Part shown: positions 37,654-47,454 of the stretch, piece after piece | Layout of the letters: each line of letters opens with the position of its first letter | How positions within the stretch are numbered: position 1 is the stretch's first letter | NCBI GenBank assembly: GCA_963792875.1 | Contig: CAWBXV010000006.1 | Location: 689,652-753,651, forward strand | Length of the DNA stretch: 64,000 nt | Origin: JAHEGP01 sp963792875 | GTDB taxonomy: Bacteria > Pseudomonadota > Gammaproteobacteria > Pseudomonadales > JAHEGP01 | Direction: 5' to 3' | Position numbers and translations under genes: made by a program | Notes under the pieces: generated by a model | Database searches by the model: none | The model's input: the letters and a program-made list of their open reading frames with translations, nothing else | What the model was told of the DNA's origin: nothing

Positions 37654-37914
37654 GATCTGGGCACACGATTCCGGGAAGCAGCCGGCATCCTAGGTTGGCG
37701 GGGAGGGGCTGTCAAGGCGCAGGACGGCGACGGGAGTCGTGGGCCATGGGTCCCGACCCCGTTGCCCTTGGCGGTGTGTTTCATCGCCATCGCTCCGTCG
37801 CGTCAATGGTTACCTGCCGTCTCCCGCTGCAGTGCTGGACTGAGGTGCGACGGCACTGCGGCCATCGCCATGGCACGCTTGATCCCGGACGACTGCTGAG
37901 CAGTCCTCGATGGC

Positions 37915-39137
37915 TCAGATTGTCGCAAAGAGGGTCCGCAGGGCCTGTTGTGAAAGATCGGCAAAATTGCTGCCTTTGGGGTACAGCCGCTCAATGAACC
38001 AGTCGGGCGGGCTCAGCAGGCTGCCGCTGGATGAGTGCAAGGCGCGGATCAGCGGCGCCGAGTCCAATCAATGAGTCCACGTTATGGACGTGGGGGTAGA
38101 GTGACATGGTGGGATAGTCGGGCAGCATGGAGGTGTGATCGAGCGGCAGGTAGGCCATTGGTCGGCCGAGCAGCGCGTAGTACAGGCTCGTGCTCCCGGC
38201 ATCGCTGATCAGCAGGTCGCAGGCGGCGAGCGAGGACTCAAACTCTTCGTTTGCCACGATGCGCACGCGCCGGTTCTGGCGGCCGTAGCGGCACAGGGCA
38301 TCGTACAGAATCCTTTTGTTGCGCCCGCTCATACTCGTGAAAGAAAATCAGAAACACCGTCTCGTCGCCGCTGGCGGCGATCAGCTCAAAAAGCTGGTCG
38401 CCGTAGCGGTGAAAGGCGGAGGCAGGGCCGTGGGTGGAGCCAATCCCTACGACGTTCGCCTGCGCAGGGATGCCCAGGGCCGCTCTTTGACGGGCCGGCT
38501 CGCGGCCGGCGCTGATGACGGCATCGGCACGCCAGTCGCCGCAGAGCAAGAGTCTCTCGCGGTATGCTGGCACTTCCTCGATCCCGAGTGCCTGAGTCCA
38601 GGGTGAAGATGTCAGAATAAAGTCGTAGAGGCGCCTGCCGCGCTTATCCAGCGTCCTTCCCGGGCCGTAACAATAAGTGCCCAGGCCATCGTATTTGCCG
38701 CTGTCGAGGCCGTGCTTGACCAGTACGTGGTGCAATGTGCCGGGGAATTTACGGGTATGGAATGGAAAGGCATGGAAACCTATGCCGTGGTTCCTGGCTT
38801 CATTGAGCTTCCTTGAAAGGTAACTCTCATCCTTATTGAGCATGTCATAGCTGCGGACCTGCACATTACCAAGAGCTTTCATCGACTCCGCGAGATGCAG
38901 CAGGTAGGGCCTCTGATAGGGCGAGTAGAGAAAGAGGGTAGCCAGCGCCTGGCTGGATGATTCTGACCCCGGCGGCAGGTCATGCCTGACGGGGTGGGTC
39001 GCCTTGCGCAATGCGCGTGAACCGCGCACCGTCAGTTGAGTTCTGACCCTGAATAACCAGCGCAGCAACTGGTAAATCCAGTCTTTCAACTGGCCGGTGA
39101 GGTGGGTGGGCGGATTTGCAATGTTATGCGTCGTCAT
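37915..39137 (-). pseudogene. CDP-glycerol glycerophosphotransferase-like (GT-B) protein, two frameshifts
   Basis: About 407 codons over three frames. The first frame (39137 to about 38330) has SPYQRPYLLHLAESMKAL, YDGLGTYCYGPGRTLDKRG, LLLCGDWRADAVISAG and VVGIGSTHGPASAFHRYGDQLFELI. The second (to about 38060) has NKRILYDALCRYG, LLISDAGSTSLYYALLGRPMAYLPLDH and HNVDSLIGLG. A third frame then continues as LIRALHSSSGSLLSPPDW and LYPKGSNFADLSQQALRTLF to a TGA at 37915-37917. The SDAGSTSLYYALLGRP block resembles the C-terminal nucleotide pocket of TagF/CDP-glycerol transferases and related capsule enzymes. The C-terminal piece is clearly coding and shows the gene runs past the first apparent stop at 37991. 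Confidence 0.65.
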
Positions 39138-39784
39138 CGGGCGGGCTCCAAAAACGTAAGGCGTTGGTTGCGCGCCGGTGTCTGCCGGGTGATGGTCGAC
39201 AGCCGCATTGACTCCCCGGTCGGCCTGTGACGACTGTCGAATGACGTCAAGACTGTCATCAGGTTGCGAAGCGCGGTACGCTGTATTTGTGCTTCCTTTT
39301 GCGGATTGTGCCTGCCGCCGAGCAGCCGTTCCTTCGTCCCTGTCGTCGCCGTATTATTGCGTCGGTGCCGGGGTATGCTCAAGTAGCGTCGAATGCAGGC
39401 AGTGTATGCACTTCGCGGGTGATCCTCCATGCATGATTTGCGGCAGTAGTTCACAGTCTACTGGAGTGGGCGAGCGTCTTACTGGATTGGGTGAGTGTCG
39501 GGGCAATTGCCCTGCCAATAATGGTTCGTCGCGGTCAGGGGAACTAATTGAGGTTGCAACGAGCCAGTCAGCTGAGCCTTCGCGTCTTCTCGGCCAGGAC
39601 GCCGTCGTCAGGATGCAGGCGGCACTGGCGTAATCCCGCTTGCTGCGGTGCTGCGGTCTGTCCAGTATAATGCGCGCCCCTGATAAATGCCGGGCGGGAT
39701 CAGCGCTTTATGACGTCCGGGGCCTGGACTGCGCCTATTTTAACCCCGAAATCGCAGGCAGGCGAAGCAACTGGAGAGGTTGGT
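39138..39784. other. 647-bp intergenic region upstream of rplU
   Basis: Lies between the divergent glycosyltransferase-like gene and rplU. I see no supported gene: the 106-codon minus-strand frame here has no recognisable features. It holds the rplU -10 box and one copy of a 16-nt sequence (39207-39222) also found upstream of the XrtA deacetylase. Confidence 0.6.
39666..39671 (+). promoter_or_regulatory. -10 box of the rplU-rpmA promoter
   Basis: A perfect TATAAT 114 nt before rplU. The best upstream hexamer is TTGCTG at 39640-39645, 20 nt away, so the -35 is weak or differently placed. Confidence 0.5.
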
Positions 39785-40096
39785 ATGTACGCGGTAATTG
39801 AAAGTGGTGGCAAGCAGCATCGGGTTCAGGAAGGCGAAACCCTGAAGCTCGAAAAAATCGAAGTCGCGCCTGGCGGCACAGTGGAGTTTGACAAGGTCAT
39901 GATGATTGGCGCTGGCGCCGACGTCAGGATCGGTCAGCCGCTGATCGCGGGGGCAAAGGTCACGGCCGAGGTGGTTCAGCAGGGCCGGCATCCGAAAATT
40001 CACATCATCAAGTTCAAGCGCCGCAAGCACCACATGAAGCGCACGGGCCACCGTCAGTGGTTCACCGAGGTCAAGATTACCGGCATCAGCGGCTAA
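39785..40096 (+). CDS. rplU: 50S ribosomal protein L21
   Basis: 103 residues, standard length. MYAVIESGGKQHRVQEGE at the start and the RRKHHMKRTGHRQ basic block typical of L21 near the C-terminus. The ATG at 39785 has GGAGAGG upstream; the longer in-frame leader from 39710 is not conserved in the family. First gene of rplU-rpmA, followed by a strong terminator before obgE. Confidence 0.98.
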   Translation: MYAVIESGGKQHRVQEGETLKLEKIEVAPGGTVEFDKVMMIGAGADVRIGQPLIAGAKVTAEVVQQGRHPKIHIIKFKRRKHHMKRTGHRQWFTEVKITGISG

Positions 40097-40111
40097 GCGA
40101 GGAAGACGGCA

Positions 40112-40369
40112 ATGGCACACAAGAAAGCAGGCGGCAGCACTCGCAACGGGCGCGATTCCGAATCCAAACGGCTGGGCGTGAAACGCTTCGGCGGTCAGCG
40201 GGTGCTGGCGGGTTCCATCATCGTGCGGCAGCGCGGCACCCAGTTTCACCCCGGTGAGAACGTGGGCTGCGGCAAGGACCACACCCTCTTTGCAAAGGCC
40301 GATGGCGCCGTTCAGTTTGTCGTCAAGGGCCCCAAGAGGCGCAAGTTCGTCAATATCGTTGCCCACTGA
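40112..40369 (+). CDS. rpmA: 50S ribosomal protein L27
   Basis: 85 residues. MAHKKAGGSTRNGRDSESKR opening and the VLAGSIIVRQRGTQFHPG block are diagnostic; the N-terminal tail reaches the peptidyl-transferase centre. 15 nt after rplU, with GCGAGGAAG as ribosome site. Confidence 0.98.
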   Translation: MAHKKAGGSTRNGRDSESKRLGVKRFGGQRVLAGSIIVRQRGTQFHPGENVGCGKDHTLFAKADGAVQFVVKGPKRRKFVNIVAH

Positions 40370-40415
40370 GGCGCATCCGCATGGGCTGAGACGGCCTGGC
40401 AATGTGGATTTACCG

Positions 40416-40446
40416 AAAAAGCCCCGTCTGGTGACGGGGCTTTTTT
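40416..40446 (+). terminator. Rho-independent terminator after rpmA
   Basis: AAAAAGCCCCGTC and GACGGGGCTTTTTT form a stem with loop TGGT, followed by T residues: a textbook intrinsic terminator between rpmA and obgE. Confidence 0.92.
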
Positions 40447-40530
40447 GCATGGGCGGCGCGGACGCGGCGCAGGGCGCGCTTCGGCGACGCCTGCCGCCGC
40501 ACAAGCCGGCGCTGTCCCCGAGGGTTTCAC

Positions 40531-41727
40531 ATGAAGTTTATCGACGAAGCGATCATTACGGTTGAGGCCGGCAAGGGCGGCAACGGCTGCCTGAGCTTCC
40601 GGCGGGAAAAGTTCATCCCCAACGGCGGCCCCGACGGCGGCGACGGTGGCGATGGTGGTTCGGTCTGGCTGGAGGCCGATGAGGGCCTGAACACCATGAT
40701 CGACTATCGCTACCAGCGCCACTTTCAGGCGGCCAGCGGGCAGCCGGGCAGCGGCGGCAATCGCACCGGCAGAGGCGGCGACGACCTGGTGTTGAAGGTG
40801 CCGGTGGGGACCACCGTGCTCGACGCCGACACCAGCGAGATCATCGGCGATCTGCTGCAGCCGCAGGAGCGGCTGCTGGTGGCGCAGGGCGGCTTTCACG
40901 GCCTGGGCAACACGCGCTACAAGTCCAGCGTCAACCGCGCCCCGCGGCAGACCTCCAAGGGCACGCCGGGCGAGCTGCGCAAGCTGCGCCTCGAGCTGAA
41001 ACTGCTGGCCGACGTGGGCCTGGTGGGGCTCCCCAATGCCGGCAAGTCCACCCTCATCGCCGCGGTTTCCGGGGCGCGGCCGAAGATTGCCGACTACCCC
41101 TTCACCACGCTGACCCCCAATCTGGGCGTGGTCAGCGTTGGCAGGTACCGCAGCTTCGTGCTGGCCGACGTGCCCGGCCTGATCGAGGGCGCGGCGGACG
41201 GGGCGGGGCTGGGTGTGCGCTTTCTCAAGCACCTCACGCGCACCCGCCTGCTGCTGCACCTGGTGGATATCGCCCCGCTCGACCAGGGCGATGTCATACA
41301 GCATGTCCGGGCTATCGAGCACGAGATCGAAAAATTCAGCGCCACCATGTACCAGCGCGAGCGCTGGCTGGTGTTCAACAAGGTCGATCTGCTGCCGGAC
41401 GCCGAGCGCGCGAGCCTGCTGCAGCGCGCGGCGGCGGAGCTGGGCTGGCAGGCGCCGGTGTTTGCGGTGTCGGCGGTTACCGGCCAGGGGTTGCCGGAGC
41501 TCTGCGGCGCCATCATGTCGCACCTCGAGGCGGCGCGGGAAGCCGAGCGCAGCGACCCCGAGTGCGCGGCCCGGGAGCAGGGCGCACAGAGCACCATGCA
41601 GCGCGAGGCGCGCCAGAGAATCGATGCGCTGCGGCAGCAGCGGGCGGCGGCGCGCGCCGCCGAGGCGGATGATGATGACGACGATGACGATTTTGACGTC
41701 GAAGTCGTCTACGTGCGGGAGGACTGA
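40531..41727 (+). CDS. obgE: GTPase ObgE/CgtA
   Basis: Ribosome-associated GTPase of large-subunit assembly and stress response. 398 residues: Gly-rich Obg domain (about 1-158; NGGPDGGDGGDGGS), G domain with G1 GLPNAGKST, switch region ADYPFTTLTPNLG, G3 DVPGLIEGA, G4 NKVD, then an acidic C-terminal tail with seven consecutive Asp. Downstream of rpmA beyond a terminator and 4 nt upstream of proB, so it is co-transcribed with proB. Confidence 0.98.
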   Translation: MKFIDEAIITVEAGKGGNGCLSFRREKFIPNGGPDGGDGGDGGSVWLEADEGLNTMIDYRYQRHFQAASGQPGSGGNRTGRGGDDLVLKVPVGTTVLDADTSEIIGDLLQPQERLLVAQGGFHGLGNTRYKSSVNRAPRQTSKGTPGELRKLRLELKLLADVGLVGLPNAGKSTLIAAVSGARPKIADYPFTTLTPNLGVVSVGRYRSFVLADVPGLIEGAADGAGLGVRFLKHLTRTRLLLHLVDIAPLDQGDVIQHVRAIEHEIEKFSATMYQRERWLVFNKVDLLPDAERASLLQRAAAELGWQAPVFAVSAVTGQGLPELCGAIMSHLEAAREAERSDPECAAREQGAQSTMQREARQRIDALRQQRAAARAAEADDDDDDDDFDVEVVYVRED

Positions 41728-41731
41728 GCCC

Positions 41732-42859
41732 ATGTCAGAACTGCGTCAGCATCTTGGCGCCGCGCGCCGCTGGGTCGTGAAGATCGGCAGCGCGCTGCTC
41801 ACTGCTGATGGGCGGGGCTTGGACCGCGAGGCCATCGCGGGCTGGGTGGCGCAGATCGCCGACCTGCGCGCGCAGGGCCGCGAGGTGGTGCTGGTCTCCT
41901 CGGGTGCCGTGGCGGAGGGCGTGGCGCGGCTGGGTTGGAAGCGGCGGCCCGATGCGGTGCACGAGCTGCAGGCCGCTGCCGCCGTGGGCCAGATGGGGCT
42001 GGTGCAGACCTGGGAGATGGCGTTCTCCCGGTTCGGCCTGCATACGGCCCAGATTCTGCTGGTGCACGACGACCTGTCGGACCGCAAGCGCTATCTCAAT
42101 GCCCGGCGCACGCTGCAGACGCTGCTGTCGCTGGGCGTGGTGCCGGTCGTCAACGAGAACGACACGGTGGTCACCGAGGAGATCCGCTTCGGCGACAACG
42201 ACACCCTGGGCGGCCTGGTGGCGAACCTGATCGACGCGGAGGCGCTGATCATCCTCACCGATCAGCGCGGCCTGTTCGAGCAGGACCCCCGCGTCAATCC
42301 GGCTGCCGCGCTGATCGAGCAGGCCAGCGTAAACGACGCCCGTCTGGATGCCTTCGTGAGCGGCGCAGCCGGCGCTCTGGGCCGCGGCGGCATGCTCACC
42401 AAGCTGCGCGCCGCCCGCATCGCGGCCCGCTCCGGTACCCACACGGTGGTGGCCAGCGGCCGCGAGGAGTCGGTGCTGCTGAAAATCGCCGCCGGCGCCA
42501 GGGTGGGCACCTGGCTGGTGGCCGAGCAGCGCCCGCAGGCGGCCCGCAAGCGCTGGCTGGGCAGCCATCTGCAGGTGCGCGGCGTGCTGTCGCTGGACGC
42601 CGGCGCGGTCAGCGTGCTGCGCCAGTCAGGCCGCAGTCTGCTGGCGGTGGGTGTGAAGGGGGTGCAGGGCGATTTCGGGCGCGGCGAGATGGTGTCCTGC
42701 ATCGCGCCGGACGGCAGCGAGGTGGCGCGCGGGCTGGTGAACTATTCCGCCGACGAGGCCCGCCGCATCATGGGCCTCAACAGCGAGCGCTTCCGGGCGA
42801 TACTGGGCTATCACGATGACGACGAGCTGATTCATCGCGACAATCTGGTGCTGGTCTAG
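41732..42859 (+). CDS. proB: Glutamate 5-kinase
   Basis: First step of proline synthesis. 375 residues: amino-acid kinase domain (VVKIGSALLTADGRGLD, VSSGAVAEG, VVPVVNENDTV, DNDTLGGLVANLI, LTDQRGLFEQDPR, GRGGMLTKLRAA) followed by a C-terminal PUA domain (about 280-375). The ATG at 41732 lies 4 nt after the obgE stop with GGGAGGA upstream. The longer frame starting inside obgE is an overlap artefact. Confidence 0.97.
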   Translation: MSELRQHLGAARRWVVKIGSALLTADGRGLDREAIAGWVAQIADLRAQGREVVLVSSGAVAEGVARLGWKRRPDAVHELQAAAAVGQMGLVQTWEMAFSRFGLHTAQILLVHDDLSDRKRYLNARRTLQTLLSLGVVPVVNENDTVVTEEIRFGDNDTLGGLVANLIDAEALIILTDQRGLFEQDPRVNPAAALIEQASVNDARLDAFVSGAAGALGRGGMLTKLRAARIAARSGTHTVVASGREESVLLKIAAGARVGTWLVAEQRPQAARKRWLGSHLQVRGVLSLDAGAVSVLRQSGRSLLAVGVKGVQGDFGRGEMVSCIAPDGSEVARGLVNYSADEARRIMGLNSERFRAILGYHDDDELIHRDNLVLV

Positions 42860-42932
42860 GTAGGGGCTTGCGGCCGCTACCGTCAAAGGCGACGACGACG
42901 CAGCGGTCGCAGAGCAAGCGAGGGGTGAAAAG

Positions 42933-42976
42933 CCTGATCGTGGGCGGGAACGGCGCAGTGTGACTGCGCGATCAGG
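42933..42976 (-). terminator. Intrinsic terminator of rpsT, overlapping its stop codon
   Basis: Outer stem CCTGATCG (42933-42940) with CGATCAGG (42969-42976), inner stem GCGCAGT/ACTGCGC (42953-42959 with 42963-42969; one base shared, so the two are partly alternative). Read on the minus strand the outer stem is followed by CTTTT, as expected for an rpsT terminator. The stem includes the TGA stop of rpsT. Confidence 0.6.
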
Positions 42977-43235
42977 ACATCGCTTTGATCTGCGCGTTCA
43001 GGCGGCTCTTGTGCCTGGCGGCTTTGTTCTTGTGCAGAATGCCCTTGTCGGCCATGCGGTCGATGACGGGGACGGCCTGCTTGTAGGCGGTTTCAGCGGC
43101 GGCTTTGTCGCCACTTTGAACGGCGTTGACCACTTTCTTGATGTAGGTACGCGTCATAGAACCCAGGCTGGCGTTGTGGCGGCGTCGCACTTCCGCTTGG
43201 CGGGCTCTCTTTCTGGCTTGGGGTGAATTGGCCAC
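42972..43235 (-). CDS. rpsT: 30S ribosomal protein S20
   Basis: 87 residues. ANSPQARKRARQAEVRRRHNA at the start and IDRMADKGILHKNKAARHKSRL at the end are diagnostic. The start is GTG at 43233-43235 with GAGGAAA upstream; the upstream in-frame extension is not part of S20. Non-AUG starts are known for rpsT and are linked to its translational autoregulation in E. coli. Confidence 0.97.
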   Translation of the reverse strand: MANSPQARKRARQAEVRRRHNASLGSMTRTYIKKVVNAVQSGDKAAAETAYKQAVPVIDRMADKGILHKNKAARHKSRLNAQIKAMS

Positions 43236-43404
43236 CGGTGTTTCCTCGTTGCGTCCAGGGGGGGTGTAATCGGGAGGCGGGATTATTCCGATTTGGCGGC
43301 CTTTTGTCAACCTGCATGGACGGCGCAGCGGCCGCCGCCGTGATCGCGGCGCGCTTGAGCACGACGCCGGCGGCGCCATGCAGGCGCTGGGCCGCTGCCG
43401 CGAT

Positions 43405-43809
43405 TCACCCCGCAAAGCGATCCCAGGCGATGATGCCCCACACCAGCAGCACCGTCAGGTTGGCGGTCATCACCAGCGCCGAGCCCAGGTCCTTGGCCTG
43501 GCCGGACAGCGGGTGGTGCTCGCTGCCGGTGCGGTCCACTACCGACTCGATGGCGGAATTGGCCAGCTCCATCAGGATCACCAGGATACAGCTGAGCAGC
43601 AGCAGCACGCGCTCGACGCCGGTCTGGCCAAGCCAGAAGGCCGCCGGAAACAGGAACAGGCTGAGAATGATCTCGGTGCGGAAAGCTTCCTCGTTGCGCC
43701 AGGCCGCCTTATAACCGAGAATCGAAAACTTTGTGGCCAGCGCCAGGCGCTTGAGGCCGCGGTTGCCGGGTTTGGTCATTTGGCCCTGGTCGGAATTGCC
43801 AAGCGTCAT
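43405..43809 (-). CDS. dgkA: Diacylglycerol kinase
   Basis: Small inner-membrane kinase that recycles diacylglycerol to phosphatidic acid. 134 residues with three membrane segments. The catalytic signature ELANSAIESVVDR and the N-terminal SILGYKAAWRNEEAFRTE amphipathic segment are present. A 169-bp gap separates it from rpsT. Confidence 0.95.
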   Translation of the reverse strand: MTLGNSDQGQMTKPGNRGLKRLALATKFSILGYKAAWRNEEAFRTEIILSLFLFPAAFWLGQTGVERVLLLLSCILVILMELANSAIESVVDRTGSEHHPLSGQAKDLGSALVMTANLTVLLVWGIIAWDRFAG

Positions 43810-44301
43810 GTGTCATCAATCCTTAAAGGCGCGGCTGTTTCAATACCCTGCCGGCGCGTCGCATGGGGATGCCCTGGTGAGGAAGCGGTCCTCGTCGGGG
43901 TATGGAGGCAGGCCAGTATCACGATACCGTGGTCCGCCTCCGCCGACTTACGCTAGGTGAAGCCGGGAGATAGTTGCATCGAGGCCTTGCTCGGGACGAC
44001 AACCACGCCGTTACCTTCACGGTTGCGGCAACACCAGCCCTGGTGCGCCATCAGCCCGCCCCTGGCCCAAGTCTAGCCTAGGGGAGTTTATCAAGAGTCT
44101 CAAACCATTGACTATAATTGAGACTTCCTGCGTTTCAATGGCGGGAGGAGCGACCAGCGGGGCGGTTGCAGGTGCTGGATCATTTGCTGCGGAGACCGGC
44201 CGCAGCGTTTGCCGTTGAGGGGCTCTTTCCTGCGCGGCCACTGAGATCTCCCGCGAGGGGCGTTAACAGGCGGATAGTGTCGATAGTGTAAGGACTGTCA
44301 G
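43810..44301. other. 492-bp intergenic region
   Basis: Between dgkA and the first glycosyltransferase of the second polysaccharide block, which are divergent. I see no supported gene. AT-rich stretches around 44085-44130 are a plausible promoter region for the plus-strand block. Confidence 0.4.
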
Positions 44302-45453
44302 ATGGCCGGCATGCTGGTGATTTTTCATACGCCCTCCAACGAGGGCTACGCCATGGCGACCCTGGAGAGGGTGTTCTTTGCCGTCGCTTGTGAACTCGCT
44401 GGCGGGCAGGGTAATGTGCATTTTGCCTTCAAGGATCTGAGCCGAGGCATGCCGGTCAGCCTGCCGGAAAATTTCGGCAATGTGCTGGCGCTGGATGCTT
44501 CGAAGGCGGGTCAGCCCTGCTGGCATGAGGCCGCCAAGTACATTAAACGCAGCAATATCGAGACGGCGCTGAGCTTCGACCTGTCACCATCGTCCCCCCT
44601 GTGCGGGATGCTGCGCAAGGCCGGCGTGAAACACCTGGTTTCGTATTGGGGCGCGAGCATGAGCAGTGAGCATGCCGGCCTGAAGCTGCTGCTGAAAAGG
44701 GCGGAGATCGCCCTGCGGTTCAACAAGCCCGATCTTTTCATATTTGAATCGGAGGCCATGCGCTTCCTGGCAGTCCAGGGGCGGGGCATCAGCAGGGCGC
44801 ATACCGAGGTCATTCCGCCCGGGGTGGACACGGAGCTGTTCCGGCCGAATGAACACGGACGGCGCTATGTGACGGAACAATTCGGTATTGCCGAGGACCG
44901 CTTTGTCGTCATCTTCAGCGGTCACATGGAAGAGAGAAAGGGCGTGAGAGTCATCATGGAGGCTGCCCTGAAGGTGGTGGATGAGTCGGGTCGTGACGAT
45001 ATCTGCTTCCTGATCTGCGGTAACCGCCCCGGGGAGGAAAGGCGGTTTGTGGAGATGCTCGTTGGGTCGCGGGCGATGAGTAATGTAATATTCGCGGGTT
45101 ACAGGCGTGATCTGCGCGACATTCTGCCCGGCTGTGACATGGGCGTGATTGCCTCGACCGGCTGGGACTCGTTCACGATCTCGTCGCTGGAGATGGCCGC
45201 CTGCGGCCTGCCGTTGGTGGCGTCCGCGTTGCAGGGGCTGGTGGAAACTCTCGAAGACGGTCGCACCGGCTACCTGTTCGAGCCGGGCAACAGCGCTGCG
45301 CTGGCGGAGCGGATACTGCAGCTCTCCTCGGACCCGGCGCTGCGGGGGCGTCTCGCTGCCGCTGGCCGGCAGCGGATTGTCGATGGTTACAGTCGGGAGC
45401 GGCAGCAGGCGCGGCTCATCCAGTGTATTTCCTCTGTGATATCGCGCCAGTGA
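44302..45453 (+). CDS. Glycosyltransferase family 4 (GT-B)
   Basis: 383 residues. N-terminal VIFHTPSNEGYAMATLERVFF, SYWGASMSS in the acceptor domain, EVIPPGVDTELFRPNE linker, VVIFSGHMEERKGVRVIMEA and the C-terminal STGWDSFTISSLEMAACGLPLVAS (EX7E-type pocket). ATG with AAGGA upstream. It opens the second set of sugar transferases; donor unknown. Confidence 0.87.
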   Translation: MAGMLVIFHTPSNEGYAMATLERVFFAVACELAGGQGNVHFAFKDLSRGMPVSLPENFGNVLALDASKAGQPCWHEAAKYIKRSNIETALSFDLSPSSPLCGMLRKAGVKHLVSYWGASMSSEHAGLKLLLKRAEIALRFNKPDLFIFESEAMRFLAVQGRGISRAHTEVIPPGVDTELFRPNEHGRRYVTEQFGIAEDRFVVIFSGHMEERKGVRVIMEAALKVVDESGRDDICFLICGNRPGEERRFVEMLVGSRAMSNVIFAGYRRDLRDILPGCDMGVIASTGWDSFTISSLEMAACGLPLVASALQGLVETLEDGRTGYLFEPGNSAALAERILQLSSDPALRGRLAAAGRQRIVDGYSRERQQARLIQCISSVISRQ

Positions 45454-45645
45454 ACTCAGCGCGCTTGTCTTTGGTCGCAGGGCTTTGTACCTTGCCCCGG
45501 GCCCGCAGTATATTAACGGCCCGTTGAGGCCATCAATCCAGGACTCGCTGTGCCATGTTCGAGTGCGTTTACCCTAAACCGGGCTATATTGGAATAATGC
45601 ACCCAACCCAATGTGCGCAGCACGATTTCTGAGTGGAAACTGTTG

Positions 45646-47035
45646 ATGCGATCTGTGGCCACGGCACTAAGGCAAGCACCGAACTCCGCCGGCGGTTGGG
45701 AGGCGCAATTGTCGAGCGTTGAAAGTCAAAAGAGTGCCCGGCATGCCGAGCGCAGACTCTCGTTACTGGTGTTTGCTGCCGAATTTCCCAGCCTGCTGCA
45801 GCCGTGGTTGTTCAACAGCGTCGCGCACGCCGCCGCCAAGGGGTGTCGCGTCAGGGTGCTGGCGAGGGAGCCGGCGACCGGCGCAGAACTCGCCAATCGG
45901 CAGCTGGCCGATCTGATGGTCGACGTGGATTACATCAATTTTGAGCCGATCGAAGGCGCTGGTGCAGATCGCCCGAAATTTCCTCTCGCCGGGCCGCTTT
46001 CGGAACACCATGCGTGGCCTGGCCCGCTCGCGTGGCATTGCGGTGGGCACGGGCGGCCGGCTTCTGCATTTCACCAGGCGGCTACTGCTGGCGCCTGCCA
46101 TGGGAATGCAGAATATCGACCTGGTACACTCGCACATCGAAATCAGGGGGCATCAACTGCTGCCGGTGGTGAAGGCGCTGCGGGTGCCCCTGGTAGTGAC
46201 GTTTCATGGGCTGGAGCTGCCAGGTAATAATCAGCTGCCCCAGGCCAAGCGGAAAGAGTATCTCGACGCCGCGCAGCTGGTGCTCGTCAACACCGACTTC
46301 GCCAGGCGGCAGTACATGGCGCTGGGATGCCCGGAAGACAAAATACGGATTCTGCCGCAGGGCATCGATCTGCGGCGCTTCCCGTTCCAGCCCCATCCAC
46401 CTCCAGTCAGGGGGCCGGTAAGGGTGTTGACGGTGGCCCGCTTTCATCCGGACAAGGGCCAGGTTTATGCCATCGATGCCGTCGCAGCACTGATCGGCGA
46501 GGGCTTCGACCTGGTGTACGACCTGGTCGGCACGGGGCCTGACAGGGACCGGCTGCTTGGCAGAATCCGCGATCTGGGGCTGTCGCATAAAGTCACGCTT
46601 CACGAGCGCCTGCCCTTTGAGCAGTTGATCGAGTTGTATCGCTCCAGCCATGTGTTCATTCTGCCCTCGGTCAGGTCGACCGATGGTACGCATGAAGAAA
46701 CGCAGGGCGTCGTCATCCAGGAGGCCCAGGCCAGCGGCCTGATCACCATCGCAACCAGGACCGGCGGCATTCCGGAGTGCATCGAGGACAACGTTACCGG
46801 GTTCCTTGTCGATGACCGGAGTTCTGCCGCGATCGCCGATAAGCTCCGCGACATCATCGCTGCGAAAGGCCGTTGGCAGCAGTGGCAGAAGCAGGCTCGC
46901 GAATGCGTCGAGCAGAATTACGATATCGACCTGATCATCGTCCGGCTGATGGCGCTGTATGAGGAGGCCATCAGCCTGCATGCGCGGGGTAATGCAGCGA
47001 TACCGAAAGACGGGAACGAGTGCCCGAGAGCATGA
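45646..47035 (+). pseudogene. Glycosyltransferase family 4 (GT-B), one frameshift
   Basis: The N-terminal third (LLVFAAEFPSLLQPWLFNSVAHAA to VDVDYINFEPIE) is in one frame. From about 45955 the next frame carries LVQIARNFLSPGRFRN, VHSHIEIRGHQLLPVVKAL, VTFHGLELPG, LPQGIDLRRFPF, VLTVARFHPDKGQVYAIDA, LPSVRSTDGTHEETQGVVIQEAQASGL and ends at 47035. The change is between 45950 and 45962. The C-terminal frame has intact nucleotide-binding motifs, so loss of function depends on whether the indel is real. ATG 45646 is taken as start; a GTG at 45613 is possible. Confidence 0.8.
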
Positions 47036-47454
47036 GCGATAAATCAGGGACATCTTGATCTCCAACTCCACTGGATTTGCAGGTGCTGCGTTAGCGGTGG
47101 CGCTGCTGCGGGATGACGAATTGCTGGAGATCGACTACATCGATGATTACTTTGACTTACAGCTCTGGCGCCGCTGGCTTTGAATCACAATAGCGTATGT
47201 TACCTGCATCGTTGGGCGCATTCGGCAGGATAAACCTGGCGGAAGAGCAGCGGGGAGCCATCGCCTGCAGGAGAATGCGAAGAAGTTTCGCTGATTTTCG
47301 GCAATCGCAGGTAATCGAATAACCTGCTTTATCCAGCACCAATATCACTACAAACCACCGCAAGGTGAGCCCGCAGCGGGTTTATGAAGGCTGTCTGCAA
47401 GGGCGTAAAGATGTCACCAGAAAATTATTTGTACGTATTGCTGCGGTCAATTTG
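47036..47454 (+). other. Intergenic region with a possible 42-codon gene remnant
   Basis: A TTG-started frame at 47055-47183 reads like coding sequence (STGFAGAALAVALLRDDELL and IDYIDDYFDLQLW) but is too short to identify and may be the scar of a lost gene. The rest to 47454 shows nothing I can support. From here on the DNA becomes clearly more AT-rich. Confidence 0.3.

Noticed and set aside
39134..39454. 106-codon minus-strand frame overlapping the start of the gene at 37915-39137 by 4 nt
   Set aside because: The overlap looks operon-like but the sequence has no domain, signal or conserved pattern and lies in a promoter region.
40312..41733. 473-codon minus-strand frame opposite obgE
   Set aside because: Antisense of obgE, which has all GTPase motifs; the frame has no features of its own.
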